Source: DATLXH01 sp035576005 (GTDB lineage: Bacteria; Acidobacteriota; Thermoanaerobaculia; Gp7-AA8). Taken from it: DNA of 64,000 bases. This document shows positions 35,687 through 44,659 of the stretch, piece after piece (positions within the stretch are counted from its first letter, which is position 1; each line of letters starts with the position of its first letter). A program made the position numbers and the translations under genes. The notes below the pieces were generated by a model. It worked only from the letters and a program-made list of their open reading frames with translations, was not told the origin of the DNA and did no database searches. The DNA lies in NCBI GenBank assembly GCA_035576005.1, contig DATLXH010000157.1, forward strand, positions 1 to 64,000. Reading direction: 5' to 3'.

Positions 35687-36780
35687 AGGTCGTCACGCTT
35701 TTTGGGACGCGGCCCGAGATCATCCGGCTGAGCCGAGTGATTGACCGACTCGACCAGCACGCGGAGCAAATCCTCGTCCACACGGGTCAGAATCATGATC
35801 CGACCCTAAGCGACATTTTTTTTCGAGATCTCGCAGTTCGGCAGCCGAACGTTCATCTCGGCGTACGGGCGGGGAGTTTTCCAGAACAGGCTGCGCAGAT
35901 CCTCGAACGAAGCGCTCAGGTGCTCGAACGCGAGCGACCTGATCGACTTCTGATCCTTGGCGACACGAACAGCGGTCTTGCCTGCATCATCGCAGCCAGA
36001 ATGCGCATTCCAGTCTTCCACATGGAGGCCGGGAATCGCTCATATGATGACCGCATTCCGGAGGAGATCAATCGCCGCATCATCGACCACTCCAGCAACG
36101 TGCTGATGCCTTATACGAACAGGAGCAAGGAAGCCTTGGTCCGAGAGGGCATCGAGCGGCGTCGCATCTACGTGACCGGTAACCCGATATATGAGGTGCT
36201 CGAGCACTACGGTAAAGCGATCGATGGAAGTTCGGTTCTGACGGATTTAGGCCTACGAGAGAAAGAATTTTTTCTCGTGACATTGCATCGAGCCGAGAAC
36301 GTCGACGAGCCAGAGCGCCTCGACTCATTCCTCCAGGGTTTGACGCGCGTAGCGGATGCATTCGACAAACCGATGGTGGTGAGCGTCCATCCGCGAACGG
36401 CCGATAAGATGAAGCGATACGGCCTCTCTCCTCAATCGGATCGCGTTCGTCTGCTCAGTCCACTCGGTTTCTTCGAATTCGTAAAACTGGAGAAGACCGC
36501 CTTCTGTGTCTTGAGCGACAGCGGTACCGTTCAGGAGGAGTGTTGCATTTTCAAGGTTCCCAACGTGACTTTGCGCGACGTGACGGAACGGCCGGAAACG
36601 ATCGAGTGTGGAAGTAACATCCTCTCCGGCGCGGATCCACAGATGATAGAGACCGCGGTGCGGATCGCTACGAGTCGTCTCGATTGGGACGTGCCTTCCG
36701 AATACGTCGTGCGGAACGTGTCTCAGACAGTGACGAAGATCGTTCTCGGATATAGGCAGCGGGAATTCGAGTGTCCCTGA
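35683..36780 (+). CDS. Non-hydrolysing UDP-HexNAc 2-epimerase (WbjD/CapG/WbvD)
   Basis: A 365-residue WecB-fold epimerase: VVTLFGTRPEIIRLSRVI, VHTGQNHDPTLSD, LGDTNSGLACI, HMEAGNRSYDDRIPEEINRR (substrate contact) and the UDP block LSDSGTVQEECCIF. It inverts C2 of the 6-deoxy-L-HexNAc formed by the two enzymes before it. It starts at GTG 35683 overlapping the previous stop (GTGA). Confidence 0.9.
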   Translation: MKVVTLFGTRPEIIRLSRVIDRLDQHAEQILVHTGQNHDPTLSDIFFRDLAVRQPNVHLGVRAGSFPEQAAQILERSAQVLERERPDRLLILGDTNSGLACIIAARMRIPVFHMEAGNRSYDDRIPEEINRRIIDHSSNVLMPYTNRSKEALVREGIERRRIYVTGNPIYEVLEHYGKAIDGSSVLTDLGLREKEFFLVTLHRAENVDEPERLDSFLQGLTRVADAFDKPMVVSVHPRTADKMKRYGLSPQSDRVRLLSPLGFFEFVKLEKTAFCVLSDSGTVQEECCIFKVPNVTLRDVTERPETIECGSNILSGADPQMIETAVRIATSRLDWDVPSEYVVRNVSQTVTKIVLGYRQREFECP

Positions 36781-36793
36781 CGTAAAGTCGCTG

Positions 36794-38029
36794 ATGCGCG
36801 TGACAATCCTTTCGCAATATTATGATCCAGAGCCTGTACCGAAAGCAGGTGAGATCGCGCGAGCTCTGCGTGCCCGCGGCCATGATACGGCTGTTATTAC
36901 CGGGTTTCCCAACTATCCATCGGGACGTCTGTACAAAGGATTTCGCCTGCGTCTGATCCAGCGCGAGACCCGTGACGAAATTTCGGTGGTCCGCACGTTC
37001 GAGTATCCGTATCACGGCAAGAACGTCACCGGGCGACTGGTGAACTACTGGTCATTCGTATTCTCGGCAACCCTCGGTGCGTTCTTCAGTAACCGGTCAG
37101 ATGTCATTTATGTGTGGCACCCTCCTCTGACCGTGGGCGTAGCCGCGTGGCTCATCTCGTCTCTGCGTGGCATACCGTTCGTTTATGACGTTCAGGATAT
37201 CTGGCCGGAGAGCGCGGTGTTGTCCGGGCTGATGAAAGATGGTGTTCTCACGCGACTGATGGGGACGCTTGAGCGATTCGTTTACCGAAGGGCCGCCCAC
37301 GTTCTTGTCGTGACTGAAGGAGCCCGTCAGAATCTCATCGGGAAGGGCGTCCCACCTGAGAAGGTTACGGTGATGCCGCACTGGGTCGATGAGGGTCTCT
37401 TTAACGAATCTGCGGATGAGCGCCGTGGAGCGGTGCGTCAGGAGTTGCAGTGGGAAGGACGCTTCGTAGTCTTGTTCGCTGGGAATCTCGGTCTCGTGCA
37501 GGGCCTCGATTCCGTGGTTCGCGCGGCGACGCTTCTCCCGGCCGCCTCCAGTGTGCTCGTGGTCATGATGGGAGATGGCAGCGATCGTGAACGATTGATG
37601 GAAATGACGCGGGAATCGGTCGACGGCGATCGTGTTCGGTTCGTCGAACGGCAGCCGATGACTCGTATGCCCGAAATAATGGCGGCAGCAGATTGTCTGC
37701 TTGTGCACTTGCGGCGCTCGGAGCTGTCGCGCTATGTGATTCCGACAAAAACGCTGGCGTACCTAGCCGCAGGACGACCGATTCTGATGGCGATGGAAGG
37801 AGCGGCTGCAGATCTTGTCGCCGAGGCGGGAGCAGGAATCACGGTTCCTCCCGACGATCCCGAAGGGTTGGCCGTTGCGATGCATGGGTTGAGTGAGATC
37901 GATGAGCAGGAACGCGAGGGTTACGCCGAGCGTGGTCGCAAATACTTGCGTGCCAATCTTTCCAAGGATCTTGTCATCGCGCGGTACGAGAGTCTCTTGC
38001 GCCGCGTGGCGGAGGACTACCGGAGTTGA
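36794..38029 (+). CDS. Glycosyltransferase family 4, WbuB-like (L-HexNAc transferase)
   Basis: A 411-residue GT-B enzyme: ILSQYYDPEPVPKAGEIARAL, VITGFPNYPSGRLYKGFRL, VYDVQDIWPESAVLSGLM and IPTKTLAYLAAGRPIL. This N-terminal pattern is that of WbuB-type transferases, which add L-FucNAc or L-QuiNAc. Its position directly after the three-gene L-HexNAc set supports a matching donor. It lies in the same transcription direction and is followed by a TTGA overlap. Confidence 0.88.
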   Translation: MRVTILSQYYDPEPVPKAGEIARALRARGHDTAVITGFPNYPSGRLYKGFRLRLIQRETRDEISVVRTFEYPYHGKNVTGRLVNYWSFVFSATLGAFFSNRSDVIYVWHPPLTVGVAAWLISSLRGIPFVYDVQDIWPESAVLSGLMKDGVLTRLMGTLERFVYRRAAHVLVVTEGARQNLIGKGVPPEKVTVMPHWVDEGLFNESADERRGAVRQELQWEGRFVVLFAGNLGLVQGLDSVVRAATLLPAASSVLVVMMGDGSDRERLMEMTRESVDGDRVRFVERQPMTRMPEIMAAADCLLVHLRRSELSRYVIPTKTLAYLAAGRPILMAMEGAAADLVAEAGAGITVPPDDPEGLAVAMHGLSEIDEQEREGYAERGRKYLRANLSKDLVIARYESLLRRVAEDYRS

Positions 38030-39033
38030 CGCGGTCATGTCTTGTTACCGGAGCGACGGGCGCGCTCGGTCCCGCGGTTGTCAGCGCATTCCGGAGCCGT
38101 GGCTACCGCGTGAAGGCGCTCGCTCGCCATCCTGCTCCGGCCGGCCTCTTCCCCAGTGATGTGGAAACGGTCGCCGGAGACATCCTCGACCGCACGACGC
38201 TGGACCGAGCGCTATCAGGTGCCGATGTGGTCGTTCATCTCGCCGCGCTCCTGCATTTCGTCGATCCGCCGGTTTCACTTCAGGTTGAGTACGAGCGGGT
38301 CAACGTTTCCGGAACCGAGACACTCGTGCGTGCGTGTGAAACCGCTTCCGTTGCGAGGATTGTCTACTTCAGCAGCATCGCCGTTTATGGCTACAGTGAA
38401 AAACGAATTCTGACTGAGACGGAGCAGCCGAAGCCCGATACGTGGTATGCGCGAACCAAGCTCGACGCCGAGCGAGCGATCCTCTCCGCACGCGATCCCA
38501 ATGGCCACCCGATTGGTACCGTGCTGCGCCTTGCGGCAGTCTATGGGAGTCGTGTCAAGGGCAATTATCTACGGCTCCTGCGCGCGTTAGAGCGGGGAAG
38601 ATTCATTCCTGTAGGACGGGGCGATAATCATCGTGCTCTCATCTACGACAAAGACGTGGCACTTGCGGCCTTTCTCGCTGCCGAGCACCCGGCCGCGCCT
38701 GGCGAGGTCTTCAACGTCTCCGACGGGACGTCACCGACGCTCGCGCAGATCATCGACAACATGTGCGTCGCGCTTAACCGCCAGCCGCCGCGAGTTTCCA
38801 TTCCTGTGTCACCGGTGCGGTGGGCGATCCTGTTGGCGCACGCTGTGGCATCGCCAGTTGGCGTGAGGCTTCCTATTACGCCGGCGACGTTCGCGAAGTA
38901 TCTCGAGGACGTCAGCGTCGAAAGCAGCAAGATCCGCGAGCAGCTTGGATTTCAGCCGCAATACGATCAAGCTACCGGCTGGCGGGATGCGATCGCAGAC
39001 ATGCGCCTGGTCTCAGTAACAGGCGCGCTGTAG
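38026..39033 (+). CDS. NAD-dependent epimerase/4-reductase (WbpV/WreQ-like)
   Basis: A 335-residue extended SDR: CLVTGATGALGPAVVSAF, VVHLAALLHFVD, IVYFSSIAVYG, TWYARTKLDAE (Tyr/Lys) and RLAAVYGSRVKGNYLRLLR. Enzymes of this type beside WbpL-like transferases reduce the 4-keto-6-deoxy sugar made by WbpM/CapD to UDP-D-QuiNAc or D-FucNAc, often the first sugar on the lipid carrier. The start is TTG 38026 overlapping the WbuB-like stop. It is the last plus-strand gene of locus A and converges on the WbpL-like gene. Confidence 0.82.
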   Translation: MTRSCLVTGATGALGPAVVSAFRSRGYRVKALARHPAPAGLFPSDVETVAGDILDRTTLDRALSGADVVVHLAALLHFVDPPVSLQVEYERVNVSGTETLVRACETASVARIVYFSSIAVYGYSEKRILTETEQPKPDTWYARTKLDAERAILSARDPNGHPIGTVLRLAAVYGSRVKGNYLRLLRALERGRFIPVGRGDNHRALIYDKDVALAAFLAAEHPAAPGEVFNVSDGTSPTLAQIIDNMCVALNRQPPRVSIPVSPVRWAILLAHAVASPVGVRLPITPATFAKYLEDVSVESSKIREQLGFQPQYDQATGWRDAIADMRLVSVTGAL

Positions 39034-39122
39034 CATGCCGACGCTCAACGTTAACGGATCAGGAGCGAAGCAGCGGTGCCGACCGCGCTGACGCCACGGC
39101 TGTTGAATGCCAGGGCGAGGGC

Positions 39123-40142
39123 TCAGCGCGATCGCTCAACGCGCAGTACGAATCGCCACAACGCTAGAGCCATCCCGAGCACAACCGCAATCAGGCCGAG
39201 CTGGATCGATATACCCGTATAGGGAAATGCGATCGCTGCCGCCGCTCCCCCGATCGCGAGCAGAATGTACAGTGTCGAAATCCAGTTATGCGAGTAACCG
39301 GCGATATTCAGCCTCTGATAGAGATGCGAGCGGTGCGCGGCGAAGGCATTTTCGCGCCGGTAGAGGCGCCGAATGAACGTCAGCGTCGTGTCGAAGAGGA
39401 ATGGCCACACAAAGAGCGCGGCCGGGACGATAAATCGCCCTTTGTCCGGTTGCGCGAGCAGCGGCAGCGTGGCAAATGAGAAGCCGAGGAAAGCGCTCCC
39501 CACGTCGCCCATGAAGATGTGCGCCGGCGCCCAGTTATGCGCAAGAAATCCCAGGCTCGTCGCGGCGATCAGCGCACCGATCGCTAGGAAAGCCGGTTCG
39601 TTTGCGCGCGCCCCAAGGATGGCCCAGCCTGCGCCGGCCACGAGCGCTTGTCCGCCGGCGATGCCGTCGATACCGTCCATGAAGTTATAGGCGTTCGTTA
39701 GCCCAACAATCCAGACTAGCGTTAGCACCGCGCCAATAACTCCGAGGTACACCGATCCATCGGCGAATGCGATGGCTGACACGTACCCACACGTGCTGGT
39801 GGCGATCAGGGCGCTGAGCGCATGCGCGAAAAATCGGACGCACGCGCTGAGTGAGCGGACATCGTCGATCAGGCTCGTGACGCCGATAACAAGTGCAGCC
39901 GTCGTGAACCCGGCGACGTCTTGCCACGGAAAGGCATGCCACCACGTAGCAAAGGCAACGAAACCGACGATTGTTAGCGAAGTAATTGCGAGCCCACCAC
40001 CCCGCGGCGTCGGCACTGAATGCGAACTACGCTCGTTGGGCCAATCCACTAGGCCAAGCACGCCGACCCGTCCCACCACCCACCAAGACACAGCAAACCC
40101 GATGATGGCAGAGATCACAACGGGAAGAACGTGGATAACCAT
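39123..40142 (-). CDS. Undecaprenyl-phosphate sugar-1-phosphate transferase (WbpL/WecA family)
   Basis: A 339-residue polytopic membrane enzyme with about 10-11 TM helices that starts repeat-unit assembly on undecaprenyl phosphate. It has the N-terminal DWPNERSSHSVPTPRGGGL, the DDVRSLS metal motif, NAYNFMDGIDGIAG, GDVGSAFLGFSFA, and the His-rich cytosolic loop AAHRSHLYQRL. The short GGL N-terminus and loop pattern favour WbpL (QuiNAc/FucNAc-1-P) over WecA (GlcNAc-1-P). ATG 40142 is chosen; a GTG at 40166 gives a longer form. A part of this gene is copied, inverted, at 41403-41495. Confidence 0.9.
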   Translation of the reverse strand: MVIHVLPVVISAIIGFAVSWWVVGRVGVLGLVDWPNERSSHSVPTPRGGGLAITSLTIVGFVAFATWWHAFPWQDVAGFTTAALVIGVTSLIDDVRSLSACVRFFAHALSALIATSTCGYVSAIAFADGSVYLGVIGAVLTLVWIVGLTNAYNFMDGIDGIAGGQALVAGAGWAILGARANEPAFLAIGALIAATSLGFLAHNWAPAHIFMGDVGSAFLGFSFATLPLLAQPDKGRFIVPAALFVWPFLFDTTLTFIRRLYRRENAFAAHRSHLYQRLNIAGYSHNWISTLYILLAIGGAAAAIAFPYTGISIQLGLIAVVLGMALALWRFVLRVERSR

Positions 40143-40692
40143 CACAGGGGTTCGCCGACCCTGCACTCACGCATTGCTGCGAGATCCCCACCGGATCGTT
40201 CGCGCCCGCCGAGGTGCCAAAACGATCGCATCGCAAAGAACCGCTCCGTGTCTATTCTTAGCGATCCAAGGTGTTGGATGTGCATTGAGAGATCCGTCAG
40301 CGCGCCAGGGCCGACGGCTGGCGCAAGCGTAACACCAACAGTCCTCCGCGGCGCGACAAGAGGCGCATGTAAGCATGGACTACCATCTGCCGCATTTTTG
40401 ACACCGCCGACGAATGGGATGAGAACCGACTGCGTTCCCGACTGAGCAATTTCGACCGCGTAAGTGCGTAAAGCGATCGCCTGCCAACCAGTGCACCGCA
40501 CGTGCACGACGGACGTGTTATAGAGACCATGTCGTTGACGAGGAATCGTGAGCCTGCGGCTTCGCTGCACCCCACAATGTAAATGAATCTGCCATAACCA
40601 AGAAGGCGGCGCTCGGCATCTCTGAACACCTCGCAACGTGCCAGTGTGCTACCGACGCGGCCAATATTGAACGCGCCGGACCGAGACATCTT

Positions 40693-40866
40693 CCATCACC
40701 CAAAAGGAGCGTCCGACCAGTCTCGAAGTCGTATCACAGTAGATCGGCGTGCGAGTCGCCCGTCAAATCAGTTGCAGCGATCAGTTCGCGGTGAAAACCT
40801 GATGGCAAGAAGTATTGGGTTTGGGGTATTCGCGTCGTGCTGTCCAGCAGCCAAATGAAATCCGTT
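40693..40866 (-). pseudogene. Truncated copy of the 3' end of the TPR/FG-GAP-like gene
   Basis: This stretch matches 41687-41857 closely; the longest block, reading CCCGTCAAATCAGTTGCAGC and continuing past the GTGAAAACCTGATGGCAA, is nearly identical. In the gene frame it would encode SGFHRELIAATDLTGDSHA as in the intact protein, but the Trp codon of LLWYDFE is a stop (TGA). No start or upstream portion exists. It is a dead partial duplicate. Confidence 0.75.
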
Positions 40867-41402
40867 ATGGACGGCAGGAAAGATGATGGGGGCGGCATTT
40901 CAGAGCCGAGCAGGTCGACGAGCGACTGAGGACCCCATGAGCCACACCCCCATCGCTCTCCAACCCTTGATCAAAATCAAAAACCCAAAGACGCTGCTAT
41001 GGAAAGGCAACTGCGACTTTGCCTCAGGACGACGCCAGCACGCGCTCAGGAACGCCTGTTCCACTTGAGTAGCGGTGATTGGATCTGCCTTCAGATTCAC
41101 CCTAAATCCGATGGTAGACCCTTCTGACCTGAACGAATATTGGCGAAGCCGAAGATAGCGGGTCGGCGTGTGGCCGGTGAAGGGCGACGTGTATTCCGAG
41201 CAGAGTGTGCGCTCGGCCGCCACGCGCCCGCCATTGCAAAAGGCCCACGGATTTGCAGAGTCTGCCTGAAAATTCACAGCCATCGCGTGATCAACCAATC
41301 CAGAGCGGGAGCCGATAGATTCGCCAGAGTGCGTTTGCGTACCTTGCCCGGTAGGACTCCCGGAGTAGGACAGCAGGGGGCGAGTGCGGTTGGGCGCGAT
41401 GA

Positions 41403-41495
41403 GCCATTCCTCTTCGACACGACGCTGACGTTCATTAGGCGCCTCTACCGGTGTCTTCTCCGCGCACCGCTCGCACCTGACAAGAGAGATCGAAT
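41403..41495 (+). pseudogene. Inverted fragment of the WbpL-like transferase gene
   Basis: Plus-strand reading gives PFLFDTTLTFIRRLYR, the same as the minus-strand WbpL-like protein (WPFLFDTTLTFIRRLYR) encoded near 39320-39400. About 48 bases are almost identical, and the similarity continues more weakly to the copy of the CGCACCGCTCGCA bases. The fragment lies on the opposite strand to the intact gene. It is a remnant of a second wbpL-like gene or of a local inversion-duplication. Confidence 0.75.
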
Positions 41496-41641
41496 CCGAA
41501 AACGACCGCGATCACGATGTGTGCCGGGTCGAAGTTATCAAAGACGTTCCCTCGCTGCACCCTGCAGCTCCAACGACTTCGACCTAAACTCGTCACAACG
41601 ATATCCTCGGTCAATTCTAAGGCGAAGACATGATAACGCCG

Positions 41642-42829
41642 CTATCGACGAGGCCAATATTCCACACGCTGAACGACCATTTCGTTCATTACCCAGAGTA
41701 GCATACGACCATTCTCAAAATCGTACCAGAGTAGATCGGCATGCGAATCGCCCGTCAAATCAGTTGCAGCGATCAGTTCGCGGTGAAAACCTGATGGCAA
41801 TAAATATTGGAGTTGCGGTACGCGTGTCGTGTCATCCAGCAGCCAGATGAAATCCGTTCCCGCGAATGAGCGATACACCGCATCAACCTCGAGATCGCGA
41901 GAGAATCGTGCGCAAGCTGCAATATAGGCGTTGGGTACGATGAGCGAAGGCGTGAGGATTTCAGTGACCTGCCCATTTGAGTCAAATTTCCAGAGCTTTG
42001 CGTCCGCCGTGAGCATGTTGCTAAGCAGAAGCGACATGGTGCCCGGCCCGGTGAATTCGCCCACTCCTGCGATGTGCCAACCCTCGCCGATCGCTGGTAG
42101 CGGCTGCCGGTACAGTGGGGTTCCGTTCTTCGAGAGCCGCATCAGTTCGGCGGCCCCGTTTGTGTCGTGGCGAACGATCAAATTCGCTCCGCTGCCGTCA
42201 TTCCATGCAAAGTGAGGCGACCAACGTTGGCGTACAGCGATTCTGAGACGCCTTGGAAGCGTGACCGCTCCTTCGCTCGTTCGTTCGAGTAGTTCCACGG
42301 CTCCATCGCCGTCGTAATCGGCAGCACAGCAGAAGCGCTCCGCGGTTTGATTCCGACGAATGATGGCAATCGCTTGCCGTTTCAGGTGCTCATCGGGGAC
42401 GTCGATGGCCATCTCCGGCGCGAAGCGGAGCGCGGAGGCGAGATTCCGAGCAGCTTCGTCGCGCCGTCCAGCTTCCTCTTGCGCGAGCGCGAGATTGAGA
42501 TAGATCTCGGGACGGCGATCGTACCGTAGCGCACGTTCATATGCCGTTACAGCGGCGCTCGGTTGGCCGAGAATGCGTTCATTCACGCCTTCAATCATGG
42601 CCAAGCGAACGTCGTCCGGGAACCGTCGCGTGTATTTCCGCACTCGCTCGCGTGTCCGTCGCGCGAGAATACGCGACTGGCTTTCCTGCATGTTGACCGC
42701 TGCCAAGGTCGCCGCCTCGAGCCTCTGCAGAGCCACCTCGTAGCGCAGCGGCACGATGGAGCAATGCCAGATGGCGATGCAGCCGCCGATCAAGGCGATG
42801 CTATATCGTGCGGCGGCTATGAGGTTCAT
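41642..42829 (-). CDS. Membrane-anchored TPR plus FG-GAP/VCBS-like repeat protein
   Basis: A 395-residue protein with an N-terminal signal anchor (SIALIGGCIAIWHCSIVPL), a TPR-like helical part (AAVTAYERALRYDRRPEIYLNLALAQEEAGR), and a C-terminal beta-repeat part with Asp-rich loops (AADYDGDGAVELLER, ATDLTGDSHADLLWYDF) typical of FG-GAP/VCBS propellers. It probably faces the periplasm. ATG 42829 overlaps the O-antigen ligase stop by 4 nt, so translation is coupled. The role is unknown; a ligase accessory is an inference from the coupling. Confidence 0.7.
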   Translation of the reverse strand: MNLIAAARYSIALIGGCIAIWHCSIVPLRYEVALQRLEAATLAAVNMQESQSRILARRTRERVRKYTRRFPDDVRLAMIEGVNERILGQPSAAVTAYERALRYDRRPEIYLNLALAQEEAGRRDEAARNLASALRFAPEMAIDVPDEHLKRQAIAIIRRNQTAERFCCAADYDGDGAVELLERTSEGAVTLPRRLRIAVRQRWSPHFAWNDGSGANLIVRHDTNGAAELMRLSKNGTPLYRQPLPAIGEGWHIAGVGEFTGPGTMSLLLSNMLTADAKLWKFDSNGQVTEILTPSLIVPNAYIAACARFSRDLEVDAVYRSFAGTDFIWLLDDTTRVPQLQYLLPSGFHRELIAATDLTGDSHADLLWYDFENGRMLLWVMNEMVVQRVEYWPRR

Positions 42830-44121
42830 CGGTCGGCCCATGCGCAACAGATCGCGCCGAAGAATATGAATGTCAGGCGTGGCGCGGCGAGTTCCATAGG
42901 GAACTGACCGACCGCGAGCACGGTGAAACCGCAAAGCAATGGAAATGCGAGGTTCCGTGAGATCAGTTCCCGTTCGGTACAGGTTTCGTTGTGTGCGACG
43001 TGGCGAAAGGACAGCGACGCGATGTAAACGCCAGCACTCAAGAAGATTAGATAGCCGACCAGCCCCATCTCCGCGAGGATCTGGAGATGGTCGTTGTGGA
43101 CTTCACCAAAGTTCTCGCCCTTTGAGTAAAAGCCCGAGAGTAAGGTCGGATATCGGCGCTCGACGTCGATGCGCCGTGGAAAATATTCGAACCGGAACAC
43201 CCCTGGTCCGATGCCGACAATAGGATGATCCGCAAACATGTCCCACGCGGCGAGAAATGCGCCGAGGCGATACGACGTCAAGACGTCGAGATTTCCGCTC
43301 GCCATCGCAGAGGTCTTGCTTGTTATCCGCGCCAGCATCGGCTTCAACGCGGAACCGCGAGCAAGAAGCGCGAGTCCGGCCACGGCTCCTGCGACAACGA
43401 CTGCAATGGCGACCGCTCTGAGGTGCTCGCGTTTCGCGATCACCGCAAACGCCACGACCGCGACCGCGTAGGCGATGACCGCGGAGAGGGCCTGCGTTGC
43501 TAGAATACCCGCCACGAGACTGGCGTTCACGAGGGCAAAAACGACGCGTCGAAGCCCGTTACTTACTCCGGCGAGAACCAATGCCGCAATGGCCGGGCTC
43601 AGAAGGTAAGCGCCTGCGTCGTTGCCGTTTCCGAGAAGCCCGGTCTCGATGATCACCGAGTCTGGGAACGGGGTCCAGACGCGGAGTGCCTGACAGACAA
43701 TCAGCGCGGCGTTTATAAGAGCGGGCACGAAAACAAACAGGAGCGATGCCGGCGTACGCTCGTGAGCCGTGACACATACCGCGAGGAAGATTACGGCCGC
43801 GAAGATCACAGTGAGCAGAGAGTCGAAGCTCAGCGCGCGATTGACCGAAAAGAAGGTTGCGATTGCCGCCCATAAGCAAACTGCGGCAACGATCGTCTGC
43901 TCGCGTCTCCATCGCCCATCAGCGAATCGCTTCCATCCCGTGGCAACCATCATTGTGATGACGATAATGCCGAGGGCGCGGAACTCGAGTTCCTTCGGAA
44001 TGCGGAACGGATCTTTTGCGGCTGGCACTACGGTGAGCGGAATGGCGACCGTTGCTGCCACGATGGCCCACCAAATGAGAGTCGTATCGCGGCGGTGAGA
44101 CTCCGCGGCACGTTTTCTCAT
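42826..44121 (-). CDS. waaL: O-antigen ligase (WaaL)/Wzy-C family membrane protein
   Basis: A 431-residue polytopic protein with about 11-12 TM helices and a large periplasmic loop. The diagnostic Wzy_C block is present: VGIGPGVFRFEYFPRR, then EVHNDHLQILAEMGLVGYL with the conserved His. Such proteins join the finished glycan to lipid A-core, or polymerise it. With a separate Wzy at 31047, the ligase role is favoured. It is translationally coupled at both ends: to the 78-aa ORF before it and the TPR protein after it. Confidence 0.85.
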   Translation of the reverse strand: MRKRAAESHRRDTTLIWWAIVAATVAIPLTVVPAAKDPFRIPKELEFRALGIIVITMMVATGWKRFADGRWRREQTIVAAVCLWAAIATFFSVNRALSFDSLLTVIFAAVIFLAVCVTAHERTPASLLFVFVPALINAALIVCQALRVWTPFPDSVIIETGLLGNGNDAGAYLLSPAIAALVLAGVSNGLRRVVFALVNASLVAGILATQALSAVIAYAVAVVAFAVIAKREHLRAVAIAVVVAGAVAGLALLARGSALKPMLARITSKTSAMASGNLDVLTSYRLGAFLAAWDMFADHPIVGIGPGVFRFEYFPRRIDVERRYPTLLSGFYSKGENFGEVHNDHLQILAEMGLVGYLIFLSAGVYIASLSFRHVAHNETCTERELISRNLAFPLLCGFTVLAVGQFPMELAAPRLTFIFFGAICCAWADR

Positions 44122-44354
44122 GTTTGTCTAATGAGCGACGCAGCGACGTACGGTGGCGGGAGTTCCTGAGGCAAGTCGTTCCGGTGACCAAGCCGATACT
44201 TGGAAACGATCTCGGGCAGCAAAGAGATCTCCTCGACCTCGCGGATCAGGAGCGTTCTACGAGAAAAGCTCGCGCGGCCGGGGTGTGAAATGCCACGGAA
44301 ATCGGTCCCTTCTTCGGCAGTCGCGGGGTGGGTGTTGACGCTGTCTGTGCGCAT
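44118..44354 (-). CDS. 78-aa hypothetical protein coupled to the O-antigen ligase
   Basis: A small protein I do not recognise, with Pro/Arg-rich character (IVSKYRLGHRNDLPQ, LPPPYVAASLIRQT) and no TM. Two features support it as real: GGAG lies six bases before the ATG at 44354, and its TGA overlaps the ligase ATG as ATGA. It could be a regulatory or assembly peptide for the ligase, or an uncharacterised short protein. Codon use is not distinctive. Confidence 0.5.
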   Translation of the reverse strand: MRTDSVNTHPATAEEGTDFRGISHPGRASFSRRTLLIREVEEISLLPEIVSKYRLGHRNDLPQELPPPYVAASLIRQT

Positions 44355-44419
44355 CGGGTCTCCGGAAAATGAGAATGGTGCATCTTAGAGTCAATGCGGG
44401 GCACGTTCAAGCGGATGCA

Positions 44420-44643
44420 CTACTGAAGGCAGCCAAGCGCCTTGAGCACCTCCACGCGCTCCTGCGGCACGACTGGTGACCTCGCCGTTTCGCTTGGGAG
44501 TGCCCGCGCCACGTAGCCGCTCCACTCGTCGAAGCGTGCGTGAAGTGCTCCGCGTCCCTCTCGGCGATCTCGCGGTCGTAAAGCTGCTCCATCTCTTGCA
44601 TCGCCTTCCTGTCTTTGGCGGTGACGGTGCGCGAACGCGTCAA
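44420..44643 (-). pseudogene. Small frameshifted gene after capD
   Basis: The frame from TTG 44643 reads TRSRTVTAKDRKAMQEMEQL and AERDAEHFTHA, a charged helical protein, and then turns low-quality. Moving one base near 44540-44550 gives a sensible continuation RFDEWSGYVARALPSE ending ALGCLQ with TAG at 44420. The combined product is about 74 residues. I do not recognise the family. It is either a decayed small gene or one with a sequencing error. Confidence 0.5.
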
Positions 44644-44659
44644 CGTGAGCGTCTCGACC

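Larger units (their letters stand above)
40143..41641. other. 1.5-kb gene graveyard with copied fragments of both flanking genes
   Basis: No intact gene is seen. It holds three recognisable pieces: a possible hotdog-thioesterase C-terminal fragment on the minus strand (about 40560-40700, reading GSTLARCEVF and LLGYGRFIYIV), a decayed copy of the 3' end of the FG-GAP-like gene (40693-40866), and an inverted copy of part of the WbpL-like gene (41403-41495). Other frames in it look random. Confidence 0.6.

Noticed and set aside
41140..41850. 236-codon plus-strand frame containing FDTTLTFIRRLYR
   Set aside because: A composite: one short copied WbpL-like fragment, and the rest antisense to the FG-GAP-like gene or random.
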